DNA of 64,000 bases from Diabrotica undecimpunctata (GCF_040954645.1 NC_092811.1:85055199-85119198), one strand, 5' to 3'. Numbered from the stretch's first letter, positions 21,301-33,547 are shown. The notes: generated from the letters alone by a model not told the origin. Numbers and translations: made by a program.

Positions 21301-22030
21301 CTCTAAATATGCCCAACTTTATAAACTTAATTCTGCTCAAGGTATCGAAGTAGCAAACGCTTTAATTAGATTCTTTACACATCATAGTATTCCAGAACAA
21401 ATCATTTCAGACAATGGTACAGAACTAAAAAATTCAGTCATTAAAGACTTATTAGCATTACACAAGGTAAAAATCCACTTTATCTCCTCCCAGCATCCAG
21501 AATCAAATGGTATAGCTGAAAGATTTCATTCAACTATTATAGAACATATCAGGTTACTAAACAATCAAAATGAGTATAAATCCGACCCAATAGAACAAAA
21601 AGTAAACTATGCATTATTAGCTTACAACAGTACTATCCACGCCGTAACAAAAATGAAACCCCATGAACTAGTCACGGGACATTTAGACATCAACTCCCCA
21701 TTTAACATTGACCTAGAGCAACAATTAATTAATAATTATATTTCTAATCATAAGGATAAAATGAAATTACTATATTCTAATATTAACAAAAAACTTCAAG
21801 AAAATAAAGCAAAAGTTATAAATAAAGCAAATGAAACACGCGAGGAATTACCAAATGAAATTCCTACCGAAGTATTTGTGCGAAACAGACAAATAAAAGG
21901 AAAAACTAAAAATAAATATCAAAAAGAAAATATTAAATCCATTAATAAATTTAAGAAAACAGCAAAACTCATTAAGCGGCATAAAAATACTACCGCAAAA
22001 CATTCACCTTTCAAATGTAAAACGACCTAA
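18330..22030 (+). CDS. pol: Pol of 297-like element: protease, RT, RNase H, integrase
   Basis: Open in the -1 frame from the slip site to 22030, about 1230 residues. Protease VLIDTGSTKSFV lies near 18432, reverse transcriptase has YLDDIIIF (about 19700), and RNase H has TTDASNFALGAVLSQ (about 20140). Integrase has its zinc region, then HLDSITL, IISDNGTEL and SNGIAERFHS supplying D, D and E. In the zinc region the spacing HEGKQNNRG has Asn where relatives normally have the second His, so zinc binding may be impaired. There is no ATG at the start; translation is expected by frameshifting from gag. The C-terminus is Lys-rich. Confidence 0.93.
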
Positions 22031-22053
22031 ACGGAAAACTTATATTTTTCCAG

Positions 22054-22887
22054 GTTCGTCACAATCGGACATACAACAGCCGAAATAAAGGATATCACCC
22101 ACAACCTAGGCATTTTACCTATAAAATTAGGAACCGCAAAACTCAAACAAAATCTAGTCATACATTTGTACATTTTTATTTAAAACCACTTGTAACTGAA
22201 TATGACAACCTGAACAAGCAATTTGAGTATCTTAAAAATAACATTTCTAACATCGAATTCTTTAGATCAGAGACGTACAACTACGTTAATATTATTCAAC
22301 ATATCAAAAATAGCATACAAAGAATATCTTTATTTTAGAAAACACAATTACCATTTAAATTAAAACACGAAAATATTTTAGATTTTGAATCCATTCTGGA
22401 AATCACCTGTAAAATAGATGAAAACCAAATTCAATATTTTCTGACAATTCCTATCGATTTTGAGAACATCTTTGATCTCTACTATTTATTACCTATACCC
22501 ACACAAATTGAGTCAGAATTTGCAATAATAATACCTAATACAAGATATTTGCTAAAAAATAAAAATACAATAATACCTCTCAACGACATCTGCACCCACG
22601 GTAAAATTTTCCAATGTCCAAGCCGTCTACAAAATAACCAAGAACACATATGCGAAAAGGAAATAATCTTACAAGAAAACTCCAGTAATTGTCAATATAT
22701 TAAAGCAGACATCCAAGGCAATCACATCGAAATCATACCAGAGATGAACCAGTTTTTGGCAATATTTCCTATGGAGGAAAAATTACAATCTCATCATGGA
22801 ACAAAGAGAAAATTACCACACTCCCAGCATTTGGACGATCATATTATATCTTGCCATCGTTGTAAGAATCATCTACATCATCTCTAA
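22054..22887 (+). pseudogene. env: Env-like region of 297-like element, broken
   Basis: Lies between pol and the polypurine tract, where errantivirus-type elements carry a fusion-type envelope gene. The first part is open from a splice acceptor (CAG at 22051-22053) to a TAA at 22181-22183. The continuation is one frame over and is itself stopped by TAG at 22336-22338 before the last open piece 22549-22887. Family resemblance rests on position, on the splice signals, and on weak N-terminal similarity (GILPIKLGTAKL). A full-length protein cannot be made from this copy. Confidence 0.65.
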
Positions 22888-23007
22888 GAAAATAACGAAA
22901 AGAACAAGATAATAAACCAAAAGAAAAAAAGACATAAGAATGTCAAACATACAGGACCCAGACGATTCCAGTTCGAAAATTCACCTCCCACAAGGAGCTT
23001 CAATCTA

Positions 23008-23017
23008 GGGGAAGAGG
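23008..23017 (+). other. Polypurine tract
   Basis: GGGGAAGAGG directly before the 3' LTR. Confidence 0.8.

Positions 23018-23560
<543 letters not shown>

Positions 23561-23638
<78 letters not shown>
23561..23638. repeat. (AT)n microsatellite
   Basis: About 75 bp of AT repeats directly left of the family-1 element; matching repeats follow its right end. Confidence 0.9.
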
Positions 23639-23641
<3 letters not shown>

Positions 23642-25042
23642 GATATTTAAAGTCTTGGTGCGCCAAGCAATAATTAGCTAATTAATTTTTTTGATTAATT
23701 AAAATTATTTAAATGATATGATTATGACTCTATCACAATTTTTAATTCTTTTATCTCAGGGTTAAATTCGTGCTTCAATATCTATGCTATTACATGTGAA
23801 AGGTAAGGTCCAGAGAATACCGGAATAATAAAAAACACATATGATCTAACACTATATATTGAAATAAAAATAATGAAATAATTCACACTCAAAAGTTTTC
23901 AATAAACAAATCTCATATAAGGATTCTCAAAATTTTGTTCTCCGTACGTGAACAATCAAAATTAATGGTACAAACAATATTAATTGAAAACTCAAAATCC
24001 CAAACTATTCTAACTCTCCTAATCAAAATATTTATATCCTTTCTAAATTACGTGTAAAAATTGTGTTATCAATAAAAGAAAAAAACTGCAGAAAACAAAA
24101 ATATCTCTCTTTGATGATGAGTGGTCCAAATCCTTGTTCCTTGTAGACTGTATTGTCTCCTCTCAACCGCTCCCTATGTAATCAGCAATCTTACAACAGA
24201 TTGTTGCAAGTATATCGTCCTTAATGATCTCCTTCAAAAGCAACAATCATTCAAATTATGATAGCCTTTCTCCTCTCGATAAACTGAATCTCTCGTTGGC
24301 CCGACTGAAAAATGACTCTTGGAATATCTTCTCTTTACGATAAACTGAATCTCTCGTTGGCCTGAACAGTGACTCTTGGAATATAAGTAGGAAAATATGA
24401 CTTACAATATTTTGCTGCTTCAGCTTCTGTCAGATACACTAACTCCACAAAAACTCACTAACATTCAACACTACTGCTTGCTACTTCTTGGGAACCACCA
24501 GAGAACAATCACTGTTTGTCTTACAGACTTGGAAAACCAACTCACTCTCCTTTCTCTCTACTCAATCTCGCTAAACTTTTTCCTACATACTTATCCCACC
24601 TTTTTCAATCTCCGCCAATCAAAACTCGTCACAATTCCCCCATTTTTTCATTTCGATAACAAACAAATTTTTACCTATAATTATAAAATTTCCTAAAACT
24701 TATTTACAAATAATATTTTCTATAATTCTTAAAACTAACAAAAACCTCTTTCTAAAATCTCTTCTATTTGTCTCTAATCACTGCATTAATGTATTTTGGA
24801 AAACCCGTTTCAATTGTCTTTGGATTTCACTTAAAATTATGCGGGTCACTCAAGTATAACAAAGAAATAATTTATGTATAGCTTACATTTTGTTTAGTAC
24901 AGGTAATCCAAGAATTTAATAACTCTCCTTCTTCGAAATGTTTGTTGGTTATTATCCTACTTATCTGAATTATTTTAATGTTTTTGAACTTTGAAATATT
25001 TTAATCAACCCAATATTTTTCTCGATTTTACATATCATAACA
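23639..25042 (-). repeat. Family-1 3' LTR (full length, 1404 bp)
   Basis: TG...CA LTR, on the minus strand TGTTATGATATG to ATATCACA. Near-identical over shared parts to 27995-29174 and, inverted, to 32090-33484. ORFs inside it are repeated in the other copies and are not genes. Confidence 0.9.
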
Positions 25043-25137
25043 AATCCCCGCCATTTGATCTGCCGAAAACTCTTTGTTAAATTTTAAAAATGACAAAAGT
25101 TTTCTAGGATCAAATTATTTCACTATGTTATTAAAAT

Positions 25138-27621
25138 CTACTTATGATACTGATAAATGTCGTGAATGTTAAAATACCCCGTATATTGCCTGTCTTTATA
25201 CGGGATTGGATATATTTTCGTTTTAAATTTTTCCAAGTATTTTCCCTTAAAAGAAAGTTCATAATTTTTAGCCACTCGGTTTACTTCATTAACAAGATTT
25301 CCATGGTTTCCTAAAATCTTCTCTATTTTCTTTCCCATGTTTTCTCCACAATTTATTTTTCTTTCATCCTCCTTTTGTTCACATGTATTCACTGTCCATA
25401 ATACTTCTTCACAAAATTCTGGATTCTCGTCCATCAGTGCCATTTTTTCTTCTGTTTTCTTTTTATCCTCTAATTCCCTTTGGTATTCCGAGCACCATGT
25501 TTCTATTCCTTTCATTTCTCTGATGATACCTTCTTTTTTTTCCTGCTTCCATTCTGTTTTATCGTCGGTTGCCAACACTTCTTCTGTACCTTCTATTTCC
25601 TGTTTTTCTCTGGTCTCCATCTTCTTTTCCTGCTTTCTTTTCGAACTCTTCTTCTTTTTCTTCCTTCTCTTTTTCGTTTCTGTTAGATCTTGTTCTTGTC
25701 CTTTCGGTTTATCCTCTACAGTCATATCGATTTCTTTGCGTTTTTCCTGTGCATTGATCCTTCCAGAATTTATTTTCCTATCTGTTTGCTTTTCTTCTCC
25801 TGTGTTGTCTGGTTCTGCTCTGATTTCCAGTTTATTTTCCGAAAAATTTATGGTGATATCTTTTTTCCTCAATTCATCAATTCCCGCTATCATATCATGA
25901 TTTAAATCTTCAATCACCACACATTTCATAATATGGAATTTGTTTCCCACTCTTATCTGTACTCCCAAGCCTTCGTTTACTGTCGTCAAATTTTTATTGT
26001 TTGCACCCACTAAATCAACCCTAGGAATCTTATACACAAATCTGTCCAAATTTAATTCTTTTACTAGTTTTTTATTGATTAGCGATATCTCCGATCCAGA
26101 ATCAATCACAATTTTAATCGCTTTATGTTTTATAAATGCATCTAAAAATATTAGATTAGAATTAGAAATTTGTCTTTCGTTTCCTATTGCTACATGATTC
26201 ATCTCCCTTCTATTTTGTTGTTGGAATCTCTGATTATTTCTATCGTCCCTTTGTTCGTTCGTATTCCTATTCGGAGGATTTTGAGCATCTCTATTCCTGT
26301 TGTGATTTTCATTTGTTCTATTTTGTGTATCATTCCGGTTATCGTAATTTTGTTGTCTATTGTAATTATTGTAATTTCTCGGCCTATATTCGTTTGTTGA
26401 TCTGGGATGTCGGTTTCTCTGGTCATAATTTGATGAATACCTTCTTTCCGCTCCATTATATTGGTCATGTTGTCTTCTATTTCTCATTTCTTTTCTTTTC
26501 GCTTCTTTTAGTTGAAGGAATTGGCACAAACTATCAATATCTTGATAGTTTCTCAAAATCACGTGATCTTCCAACGTTTCCTCAAAATGTCTGCTGATCA
26601 TTTCTACCAGCTGTTCGGTAGAATATTTGTATTCTAGATATTTTGAATTGTTATATATCTGCAAAGCATATCTTTCTTCAGATATTCCCATTTTTTCGTG
26701 ATATTTTCCATTCTGTAGCTCTTGGTTGATTTCTCTCTGTTTATTTTTCCCCCAGAAATAGTTGAGAAATTTATTTTCAAAATCTGTCCAATTTTCAAAC
26801 TCATCTTCCTTGCTTTCATACCATAACGCTGCTCCTTCTTTCAAATGGTTTCTAATTGTTTCTTTGCAATCGTCAAAATATCTAATATGTTGTAATTTGG
26901 TTTTCAAATTTTTAACAAACGGTACTGGGGGTGTTTTCCGAATATCCCCGCCAAATTGTATTTTCGACTCGCTTGTTCCATGGATGATAACTTCTTTTCT
27001 CTCTACCCCTCTTAGTTCAATTTCTGCCATTTGTTTTTCATTTTGCTTTAATCTTCTTTCTACTTCCTTCCTGTCTTCTTGTAGCGCCATTTCAAATTTT
27101 TCTTCTAACTGTTCTAATTCCTTTTTCTGGACAATCTTTATTTCCTTCATCGTATTTTGGATATCTTTTATCTCTGTCTCTTGTTTTGCATTCTTTATGG
27201 TTATTTCTTCTATTTGTTGTATCAGTTCTTTCTTTATCCCCTCAACACATCCTTTAATTTCTTGTTCATAGTTTTCCAAACGCTGCTCTATATTCCTGTT
27301 ATTTAGTTCTATTGCTTGTCTTGTTTCCCGTTGGTTTTCTTCCATTCTCTTTGCTGTTTCATTCATTGTTTGTTTTGTTGATTCTTGTATTTGTTGTGTC
27401 TGTTGTATTTGTTGTGTCTGTAGTTGCATTAGTTGTAATATTTTCTCTATTCCTGATAATTCTTTTTTTTCCTCAACTATTGTAACATTTCCTTCATTAT
27501 CCGATCCTTCTTCAACAATTGTTTCCTCTTCTCTGTTATCCTCCTTCCTTTCTTGCATTTTGCTTTGACTCCTTGTGGTCGACATGTTGTTTCTTTTCGT
27601 TACTGTTTTTGTCCCCGCCAA
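25138..27621 (-). CDS. gag: Gag-protease polyprotein of family-1 element
   Basis: 827 residues. Residues about 45-210 are a long Glu/Lys/Gln-rich coiled coil with QQIQQTQQIQ repeats. About 215-385 is a retrotransposon gag (capsid) domain, including LKEGAALWYESKEDEFENW and the ISRHFEETLEDHV block. About 390-480 is an Asn/Arg/Tyr-rich basic tail in place of zinc knuckles. The protease has IVIDSGSEISLI (D-S-G) near 505 and the second block VIEDLNHDMIAGIDEL. A highly charged Lys/Glu linker follows, then KTKIYPIPYKDRQ, which resembles the segment just before RT. The protein stops 15 residues later. The ORF is fully open, unlike most elements here. Confidence 0.85.
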   Translation of the reverse strand: MAGTKTVTKRNNMSTTRSQSKMQERKEDNREEETIVEEGSDNEGNVTIVEEKKELSGIEKILQLMQLQTQQIQQTQQIQESTKQTMNETAKRMEENQRETRQAIELNNRNIEQRLENYEQEIKGCVEGIKKELIQQIEEITIKNAKQETEIKDIQNTMKEIKIVQKKELEQLEEKFEMALQEDRKEVERRLKQNEKQMAEIELRGVERKEVIIHGTSESKIQFGGDIRKTPPVPFVKNLKTKLQHIRYFDDCKETIRNHLKEGAALWYESKEDEFENWTDFENKFLNYFWGKNKQREINQELQNGKYHEKMGISEERYALQIYNNSKYLEYKYSTEQLVEMISRHFEETLEDHVILRNYQDIDSLCQFLQLKEAKRKEMRNRRQHDQYNGAERRYSSNYDQRNRHPRSTNEYRPRNYNNYNRQQNYDNRNDTQNRTNENHNRNRDAQNPPNRNTNEQRDDRNNQRFQQQNRREMNHVAIGNERQISNSNLIFLDAFIKHKAIKIVIDSGSEISLINKKLVKELNLDRFVYKIPRVDLVGANNKNLTTVNEGLGVQIRVGNKFHIMKCVVIEDLNHDMIAGIDELRKKDITINFSENKLEIRAEPDNTGEEKQTDRKINSGRINAQEKRKEIDMTVEDKPKGQEQDLTETKKRRKKKKKSSKRKQEKKMETREKQEIEGTEEVLATDDKTEWKQEKKEGIIREMKGIETWCSEYQRELEDKKKTEEKMALMDENPEFCEEVLWTVNTCEQKEDERKINCGENMGKKIEKILGNHGNLVNEVNRVAKNYELSFKGKYLEKFKTKIYPIPYKDRQYTGYFNIHDIYQYHK

Positions 27622-27970
27622 ATGTGAAATTTTACAACACTCTATATGTTTCAGAACACGACAATATTTCTCCCCAAATGTATTAAATTTTCACGACAAA
27701 TATCAAATATGCAATCAGTAAAATTCAAATAATTCAAAATAAATATCAAATGTACGATTGGTAAAGAAAATAAAATCAAATAATTCAATAGCAGTAAATA
27801 TCCACTAACTACGATCAATCAATAAATCAAATTTATATTCCCTGGAAAAATTGTCAAAATACTTTCAAATTCAAATTCCCTCAATGTTATATGTTTTTAT
27901 CTCTGGATCACCTGTACTTATTCCAGATCTCTTTCCCTTCCTTCAAATGTAAAGCTGCGATATTTTCAAG

Positions 27971-27989
27971 CCCCACGTTTTGGAAGCCA
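27971..27989 (-). other. Primer-binding site of family-1 element
   Basis: On the minus strand TGGCTTCCAAAACGTGGGG starts five bases after the CACA end of the 5' LTR. The TGG start and ACGTGGGG end recall lysine-tRNA-type sites but the middle differs. Confidence 0.5.
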
Positions 27990-27994
27990 GTTAT

Positions 27995-29174
27995 TGTGAT
28001 ATTCAAAGTCTTAATTCACACTCAAAAGTTTTCAATAAACAAATCTCATATAAGGATTCTCAAAATTTTGTTCTCCTTACGTGAACAATCAAAATTAATG
28101 GTACAAACAATATTAATTGAAAACTCAAAATCCCAAACTATTCTAACTCTCCTAATCAAAATATTTATATCCTTTCTAAATTACGTGTAAAAATTGTGTT
28201 ATCAATAAAAGAAAAAAACTGCAGAAAACAAAAATATCTCTCTCTGATGATGAGTGGTCCAAATCCTTGTTCCTTGTAGACTGTATTATCTCCTCTCAAC
28301 CGCTCCCTAGGTAATCAGCAATCTTACAACAGATTGTTGCAAGTATATCGTCCTTAATGATCTCCTTCAAAAGCAACAATCATTCAAATTATGATAGCCT
28401 TTCTCCTCTCGATAAACTGAATCTCTCGTTGTCCCGAGTGAAAAATGACTCTTGGAATATCTTCTCTTTACGATAAACTGAATCTCTCGTTGGCCTGAAC
28501 AGTGACTCTTGGAATATAAGTAGGAAAATATGACTTACAATATTTTGCTGCTTCAGCTTCTGTCAGATACACTAACTCTACAAAAACTCACTAACATTCA
28601 ACACTACTGCTTGCTACTTCTTGGGAACCACCAGAGAACAATCACTGTTCGTCTTACAGACTTGGAAAACCAACTCACTCTCCTTTCTCTCTCCTCAATC
28701 TCGCTAAACTTTTTCCTACATACTTATCCCACCTTTTTCAATCTCCGCCAATCAAAACTCGTCACAATTCCCCCATTTTTCATTTCGATAACAAACAAAT
28801 TTTTACCTATAATTATAAAATTTCCTAAAACTTATTTACAAATAATATTTTCTATAATTCTTAAAACTAACAAAAACCTCTTTCTAAAATCTCTTCTATT
28901 TGTCTCTAATCACTGCATTAATGTATTTTGGAAAACCCGTTTCAATTGTCTTTGGATTTCACTTAAAATTATGCGGGTCACTCAAGTATAACAAAGAAAT
29001 AATTTATGTATAGCTTACATTTTGTTTAGTACAGGTAATCCAAGAATTTAATAACTCTCCTTCTTCGAAATGTTTGTTGGTTATTATCCTACTTATCTGA
29101 ATTATTTTAATGTTTTTGAACTTTGAAATATTTTAATCAACCCAATATTTTTCTCGATTTTACATATCATAACA
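27995..29174 (-). repeat. Family-1 5' LTR with 223-bp internal deletion
   Basis: Same LTR as 23639-25042, but bases matching 23657-23879 are missing (junction at 28012/28013). The lost part is near the LTR end that adjoins the primer-binding site. Confidence 0.9.
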
Positions 29175-29183
29175 ATATATATA

Positions 29184-29261
<78 letters not shown>
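29175..29261. repeat. (AT)n microsatellite
   Basis: About 85 bp of AT repeats between the family-1 element and the family-2 LTR body. Confidence 0.95.
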
Positions 29262-29265
<4 letters not shown>

Positions 29266-30525
29266 TTTTATCGCGGTTCTCAAAGAATTAGTTTGTAAGC
29301 ACTTTTTGAAATTATCTTTATTATATCTATTATGAAACACACATATATATTTACCATAGCCAATGTAAATTTAAAATAAACTATCTTTAAATTGAAATTC
29401 TTATGAAACTAATTAAATTATATAGACAATGTAAATTTTAAACAAACTATCTTTAAAATTGGAATTGTTATGACACTAACTAAATTATATTATCAAAATT
29501 TTGTACCTTTCTGTCACTGAATACCTAAATGAAACTGTTCTCCACTATATAGATTTTAATCACCACTCAATGTCTTCGTTCTCAGCTTCGGTTATCCTTG
29601 TTTTTGTGAAATTACTTTTTCCAATTATCAGCTAATACACCAATATCCAATCACCATACACCTATTATAATTTGATTTCTACTAATCTCCAATCATAATA
29701 TAATTTTTAATTTCTTCCAATCTCCAACCAATATTCTCCTAATATACTTTCCAATACTATCAAATTTTAATACTAAATCACTGATTATTGCATACTTTAT
29801 ACTTTCTTCCTAATTCTGACTGACTAATCTTGAACTTACTGAACAACTGACTTCACTAACTGTAACTAACTGTGTCTGTCTTCTTACTAACTAACTGTCT
29901 GACCATTTTGAATCCAATTCACCGAGTATTTATATCTTTTCATTGTTCCAGAATCATCTGGCAAGAAATCATATTCGAATTGTTCTATTTCCTAAATATA
30001 TGAATGTTCTCGAAAAAGTATATGTTCGATTATGTCCATTTCACAGACATAACCATATTCGCAAAGTTTCTACCGTAAACAAAGGTTAAATTCTGTGTTC
30101 TAGAGAATTCTTTACTTTTCCATCGGGAATTTTATTGACATTTGGGCTTTTCAAATCAGAATATAAACTTATATGTAAATTAAACAACCTAAATTAATAA
30201 ACTACTTTACTTCAAATCCGTAACTATATGTAAACTAAACATTTTAAATTAACAAATAACCCCACTTTATATTCGTAACTATTATTTAACTGTCTGTCAC
30301 TTATTCAGAGTATATTTGGTTGCCTATGCACATGGCTCACTTAAATATATCATAATTATTAGAAAAAAACTTTTTACACTTATTATATGTTAATTTCTTA
30401 AGAATGCCCTCACGTAAATATATTTTATAATATTCTCTAGTATATAACTTATTAAAATAACCAAATACTTTTTATATCAAATATTATCTAGTATATAACT
30501 TATAAATTATTTTTTTTAAACACCA
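29262..30525 (-). repeat. Family-2 LTR (3' LTR of the integrase-bearing remnant)
   Basis: About 1.26 kb, clearly related to 54394-55728. On the minus strand it starts TGGTGTTTAAA right after a polypurine tract (AGGAGAAAGAAAGA, 30526-30539) and has a GATATAAATAC TATA box (about 29931-29941) roughly 30 bases before a TCAGTC-like initiator. That fixes its orientation as minus, agreeing with the integrase fragment upstream. Confidence 0.75.
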
Positions 30526-30539
30526 TCTTTCTTTCTCCT
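30526..30539 (-). other. Polypurine tract of family-2 element
   Basis: AGGAGAAAGAAAGA on the minus strand, directly before TGGTGTTTAAA of the LTR. Confidence 0.6.
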
Positions 30540-31144
30540 ATGTGAATACCCCAAAATTAATTTTAAAAGAAATAATTCACTTATTATTTTTTTAAATATT
30601 AATTTTCTTATCCACATACCTTAATAAATATAATAAATTAAATAATTCAATTTTTTATTTAAAATTGTTCTATTAAATACATCCCTGTTGTCTGTCTATG
30701 TCAAACTGTCATGTCAAATGGAAGTTTTTGTGTTGTGTGTTTACATTTTACAATGAATAAAGATAATCTAAGCGTCTATATTGTGTTATGTTTATTTATA
30801 GACAAACTAGGAATTCCTTCAATTTATTTTCCATCTTTCCGTTTAAAAGACTCTCATCAATATGAATTGGTAAGTTGTACACTTTTCATATTATCTTTAG
30901 AAAGACATTTACACAATCAATTCTGTATCTAACCCCAAATTATGATTTTTAGGGCACAAACAATTTCCATATGGACAACAAGTATGATGTCAAATTGATT
31001 CACAACAATGAAATCTACCATCTATTTAACAAATCAAGTCTATTGAATAAAATGGATATATCGTGAACTGTTAGTGTTGTTATTATTAGTGTTAAAAGTA
31101 TAGAAAACATTATTCAATTTCTTCATAATATTTAAAGATATCAT
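30540..31144. other. Non-coding stretch between integrase remnant and LTR
   Basis: AT-rich. The plus-strand open stretch at 30711-30932 has no recognisable similarity. On the element's strand this would be 3' untranslated sequence. Confidence 0.4.
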
Positions 31145-32012
31145 TTATATGAAAAGTCTTTTATCTGTATCTATCAACACATAACTATTTAGTCCATTCT
31201 GATTTTCGATTCTGTATGGACCTTCAAACATTGGTTGTAATTTCTTACAACGGTTTCCTCTAACATTACTCTTTCTAAGTGAACTAATTAACACTTTGTC
31301 TCCTTTTTGAAATGTGATTGGTTTTTTTATTTTTCTATTTTGTCTTCTGATATATTTTTCAGCTTTCCTCCTAATTCGGTTATTCACTTTCTGCATTACT
31401 TGTTCTAACATATCCTGATTATATTCACTAATCCATTTTCTGTTTCCTATATTGCCAAACATTAAATATTCTGGTACTTCCTCTGTATTTAAATTATGTG
31501 TATTATTTAAAAAATATTCTACTTGTGGTATTTGTTGCTGCCATGTTTCATGTTGATCCTGACATACTATCCTTAAATATTTTATAACTTCTTTAATATA
31601 TCTTTTTGCAGGATTTGCCTGAGGATGTCTGATACTTGTAAAATGAATGTTGATCCCCTTTTTCTCACAAAATGCCCGAAATTTTTGGTTGTTAAAATAT
31701 GTAGCATTATCTATTATGCAATTTCTGAATGGTCCTATTTCTTCGAAAAATTGATTAATATATAATTTCAATGTTTTAACATTTGTTCTTGAGCAGGGAT
31801 ATAGTTTAATAAATTTTGTATATAAATCAACTATCACTAGTATATGCTTTTTTCCTGTTGGACTGGGAACTAAATTTGAAATGAAATCCATGGAAACTGT
31901 ATTTAGTTTTTCATATACAACATTAGATCTATATGTGTTCTGGCTTTTGAAATTCTTTTCTTTGTTTATTTGACATATTTGGCATTGAGTAGTAATTTCT
32001 TTTGCTATACTA
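31145..32012 (-). pseudogene. Integrase fragment of family-2 Gypsy element
   Basis: About 290 residues of integrase. It holds the last half of the zinc finger (CQICQ), the catalytic core with VSMDFISN (first D) and CIIDNATYFNN (second D), and HPQANPAKRYIKEV where relatives have a Glu after ANP. The C-terminal domain has FQKGDKVLI and FEGPYRIENQ. The third catalytic residue reads Lys (AAA) in place of Glu, so the enzyme should be inactive even if made. The 5' side is cut off at the (AT)n tract (32018-32089), in which a family-1 solo LTR lies. Same strand as the family-2 LTR downstream. Confidence 0.8.
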
Positions 32013-32015
32013 ATG

Positions 32016-32017
<2 letters not shown>

Positions 32018-32089
<72 letters not shown>
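32018..32089. repeat. (AT)n microsatellite
   Basis: About 70 bp of AT repeats, left flank of the solo LTR. Confidence 0.95.
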
Positions 32090-32093
<4 letters not shown>

Positions 32094-33481
32094 ATGATAT
32101 GTAAAATCGAGAAAAATATTGGTTTGTTTAAAAATATTTCAAAATTCAATAACATTAAAATAATTCAGATAAGTAGGATAATATCCAACAAACATTTCGA
32201 AGAAGGAGAGTTATTAATTTCTTGAATTACCTGTACTAAACAAAATGTAAGCTTTGCATAAATTATTTCTTTGTTATACTTGAGTGACCCGCATAATTTT
32301 AAGTGAAATCCCAAAGACAATTGAAATACATTAATGCAGTGATTAAAGACAATAGAAGGGATTATAGAAAGAGGTTTTTGTTAGTTTTTAAGAATTATAG
32401 AAAAATATTATTTGTAAATAAGTTTTAGGAAATTTATAATTATAGGTAAAAATTTGTTTGTTATCGAAATAAAAAAATGGGGGAATTGTGACGAGTTTTG
32501 ATTGGCGGAGATTGAAAAAGGTGGGATAAGTATGTAGGAAAAAGTTTAGCGAGATTGAGGAGAGAGAAGATATAGTGAGTTGGTTTCCAAGTCTGTGATA
32601 GGAACAGTGATTGTTCTCTGGCGGTTCCTGAAATGTAGCAAGCAGTAGTGTTGAATGATAGTGAGTTTTTGTGGAGTTAGTGTATCTGACAGAAGCTGAA
32701 GCAGCAAAATATTGTAAGTCATATTTCTCTACTTATATTCCAAGAGTCACTGTTCAGGCCAACGAGAGATTCAGTTTATCGTAAAGAGAAGATATTCCAA
32801 GAGTTATTTTTCACTCGGGCCAACGAGAGATTCAGTTTATCGAGAGGAGAAAGGACGTCATTATCATAATTTGAATGATTTGTGCTTTTGAAGGAGATCA
32901 TTAAGGACGATATACTTGCAACAATCTGTGTAAGATTGCTGATTACATAGGGAGCGGTTGAGAGGAGATAATATAGTCTACAAGGAACAAGGATTTGGAC
33001 CACTCATCATCAGAGAGAGATATTTTGTTTTCTGCAGTTTTTTCTTTTATTGATAACACAATTTTTACACTTAATTTAGAAAGGATATAAATATTTTGAT
33101 TAGGAGAGTTAGAATAGTTCGGAATTTTGAGATTTCAATTAATATTGTTTGTACCATTAATTTTGATTGTTCACGTACGTAGAACAAAATTTTTGAGAAT
33201 CATTATATGAGATTTGTTTATTGAAAACTTTTGAGTGTGAATTATTTCATTATTTTTATTTCAATATATAGTGTTAGATCATATGTGTTTTTTATTATTC
33301 CGGTATTCTCTGGACCTTACCTTTCACATGTAATAGCATAGATATTGAAGCACGAATTTAACCCTGAGATAAAAGAATTAAAAATTGTGATAGAGTCATA
33401 ATCATATCATCTAGATAATTTTAATTAATCAAAAAAATTAATTAGCTAATTATTGCTTGGCGCACCAAGACTTTAAATATC

Positions 33482-33484
<3 letters not shown>
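32090..33484 (+). repeat. Family-1 solo LTR, opposite orientation
   Basis: 1395 bp, reverse complement of 23639-25042 along its whole length with scattered differences. No internal element sequence on either side; both flanks are (AT)n. A solo LTR arises by recombination between the two LTRs of a full element. Confidence 0.9.

Positions 33485-33543
<59 letters not shown>
33485..33543. repeat. (AT)n microsatellite
   Basis: About 55 bp of AT repeats, right flank of the solo LTR. Confidence 0.95.

Positions 33544-33545
<2 letters not shown>

Positions 33546-33547
<2 letters not shown>

Larger units (their letters stand above)
23639..29174 (-). mobile_element. Gag-protease-only LTR retrotransposon (family 1), minus strand
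   Basis: 5.5-kb element with LTRs at 23639-25042 and 27995-29174. On the minus strand the order is 5' LTR, primer-binding site (TGGCTTCCAAAACGTGGGG, 27971-27989), an 827-codon gag-protease ORF, polypurine tract (GGCGGGGATT, 25043-25052) and 3' LTR. Reverse transcriptase, RNase H and integrase are absent: the ORF ends just where RT would begin. It is inserted in (AT)n DNA. Movement would need pol from a relative. Confidence 0.85.

Noticed and set aside
24397..24696. Open frame repeated at 28530-28991
   Set aside because: It lies in the LTR in both copies and is not conserved in length; LTR sequence, not a gene.
25337..26597. Plus-strand open frames rich in Ser, Phe and Leu
   Set aside because: Complement of the Lys/Glu/Asn-rich gag-protease ORF; composition explains the hydrophobic look.
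30711..30932. 73-codon plus-strand open frame
   Set aside because: No similarity; it lies on the opposite strand of the family-2 3' untranslated region.
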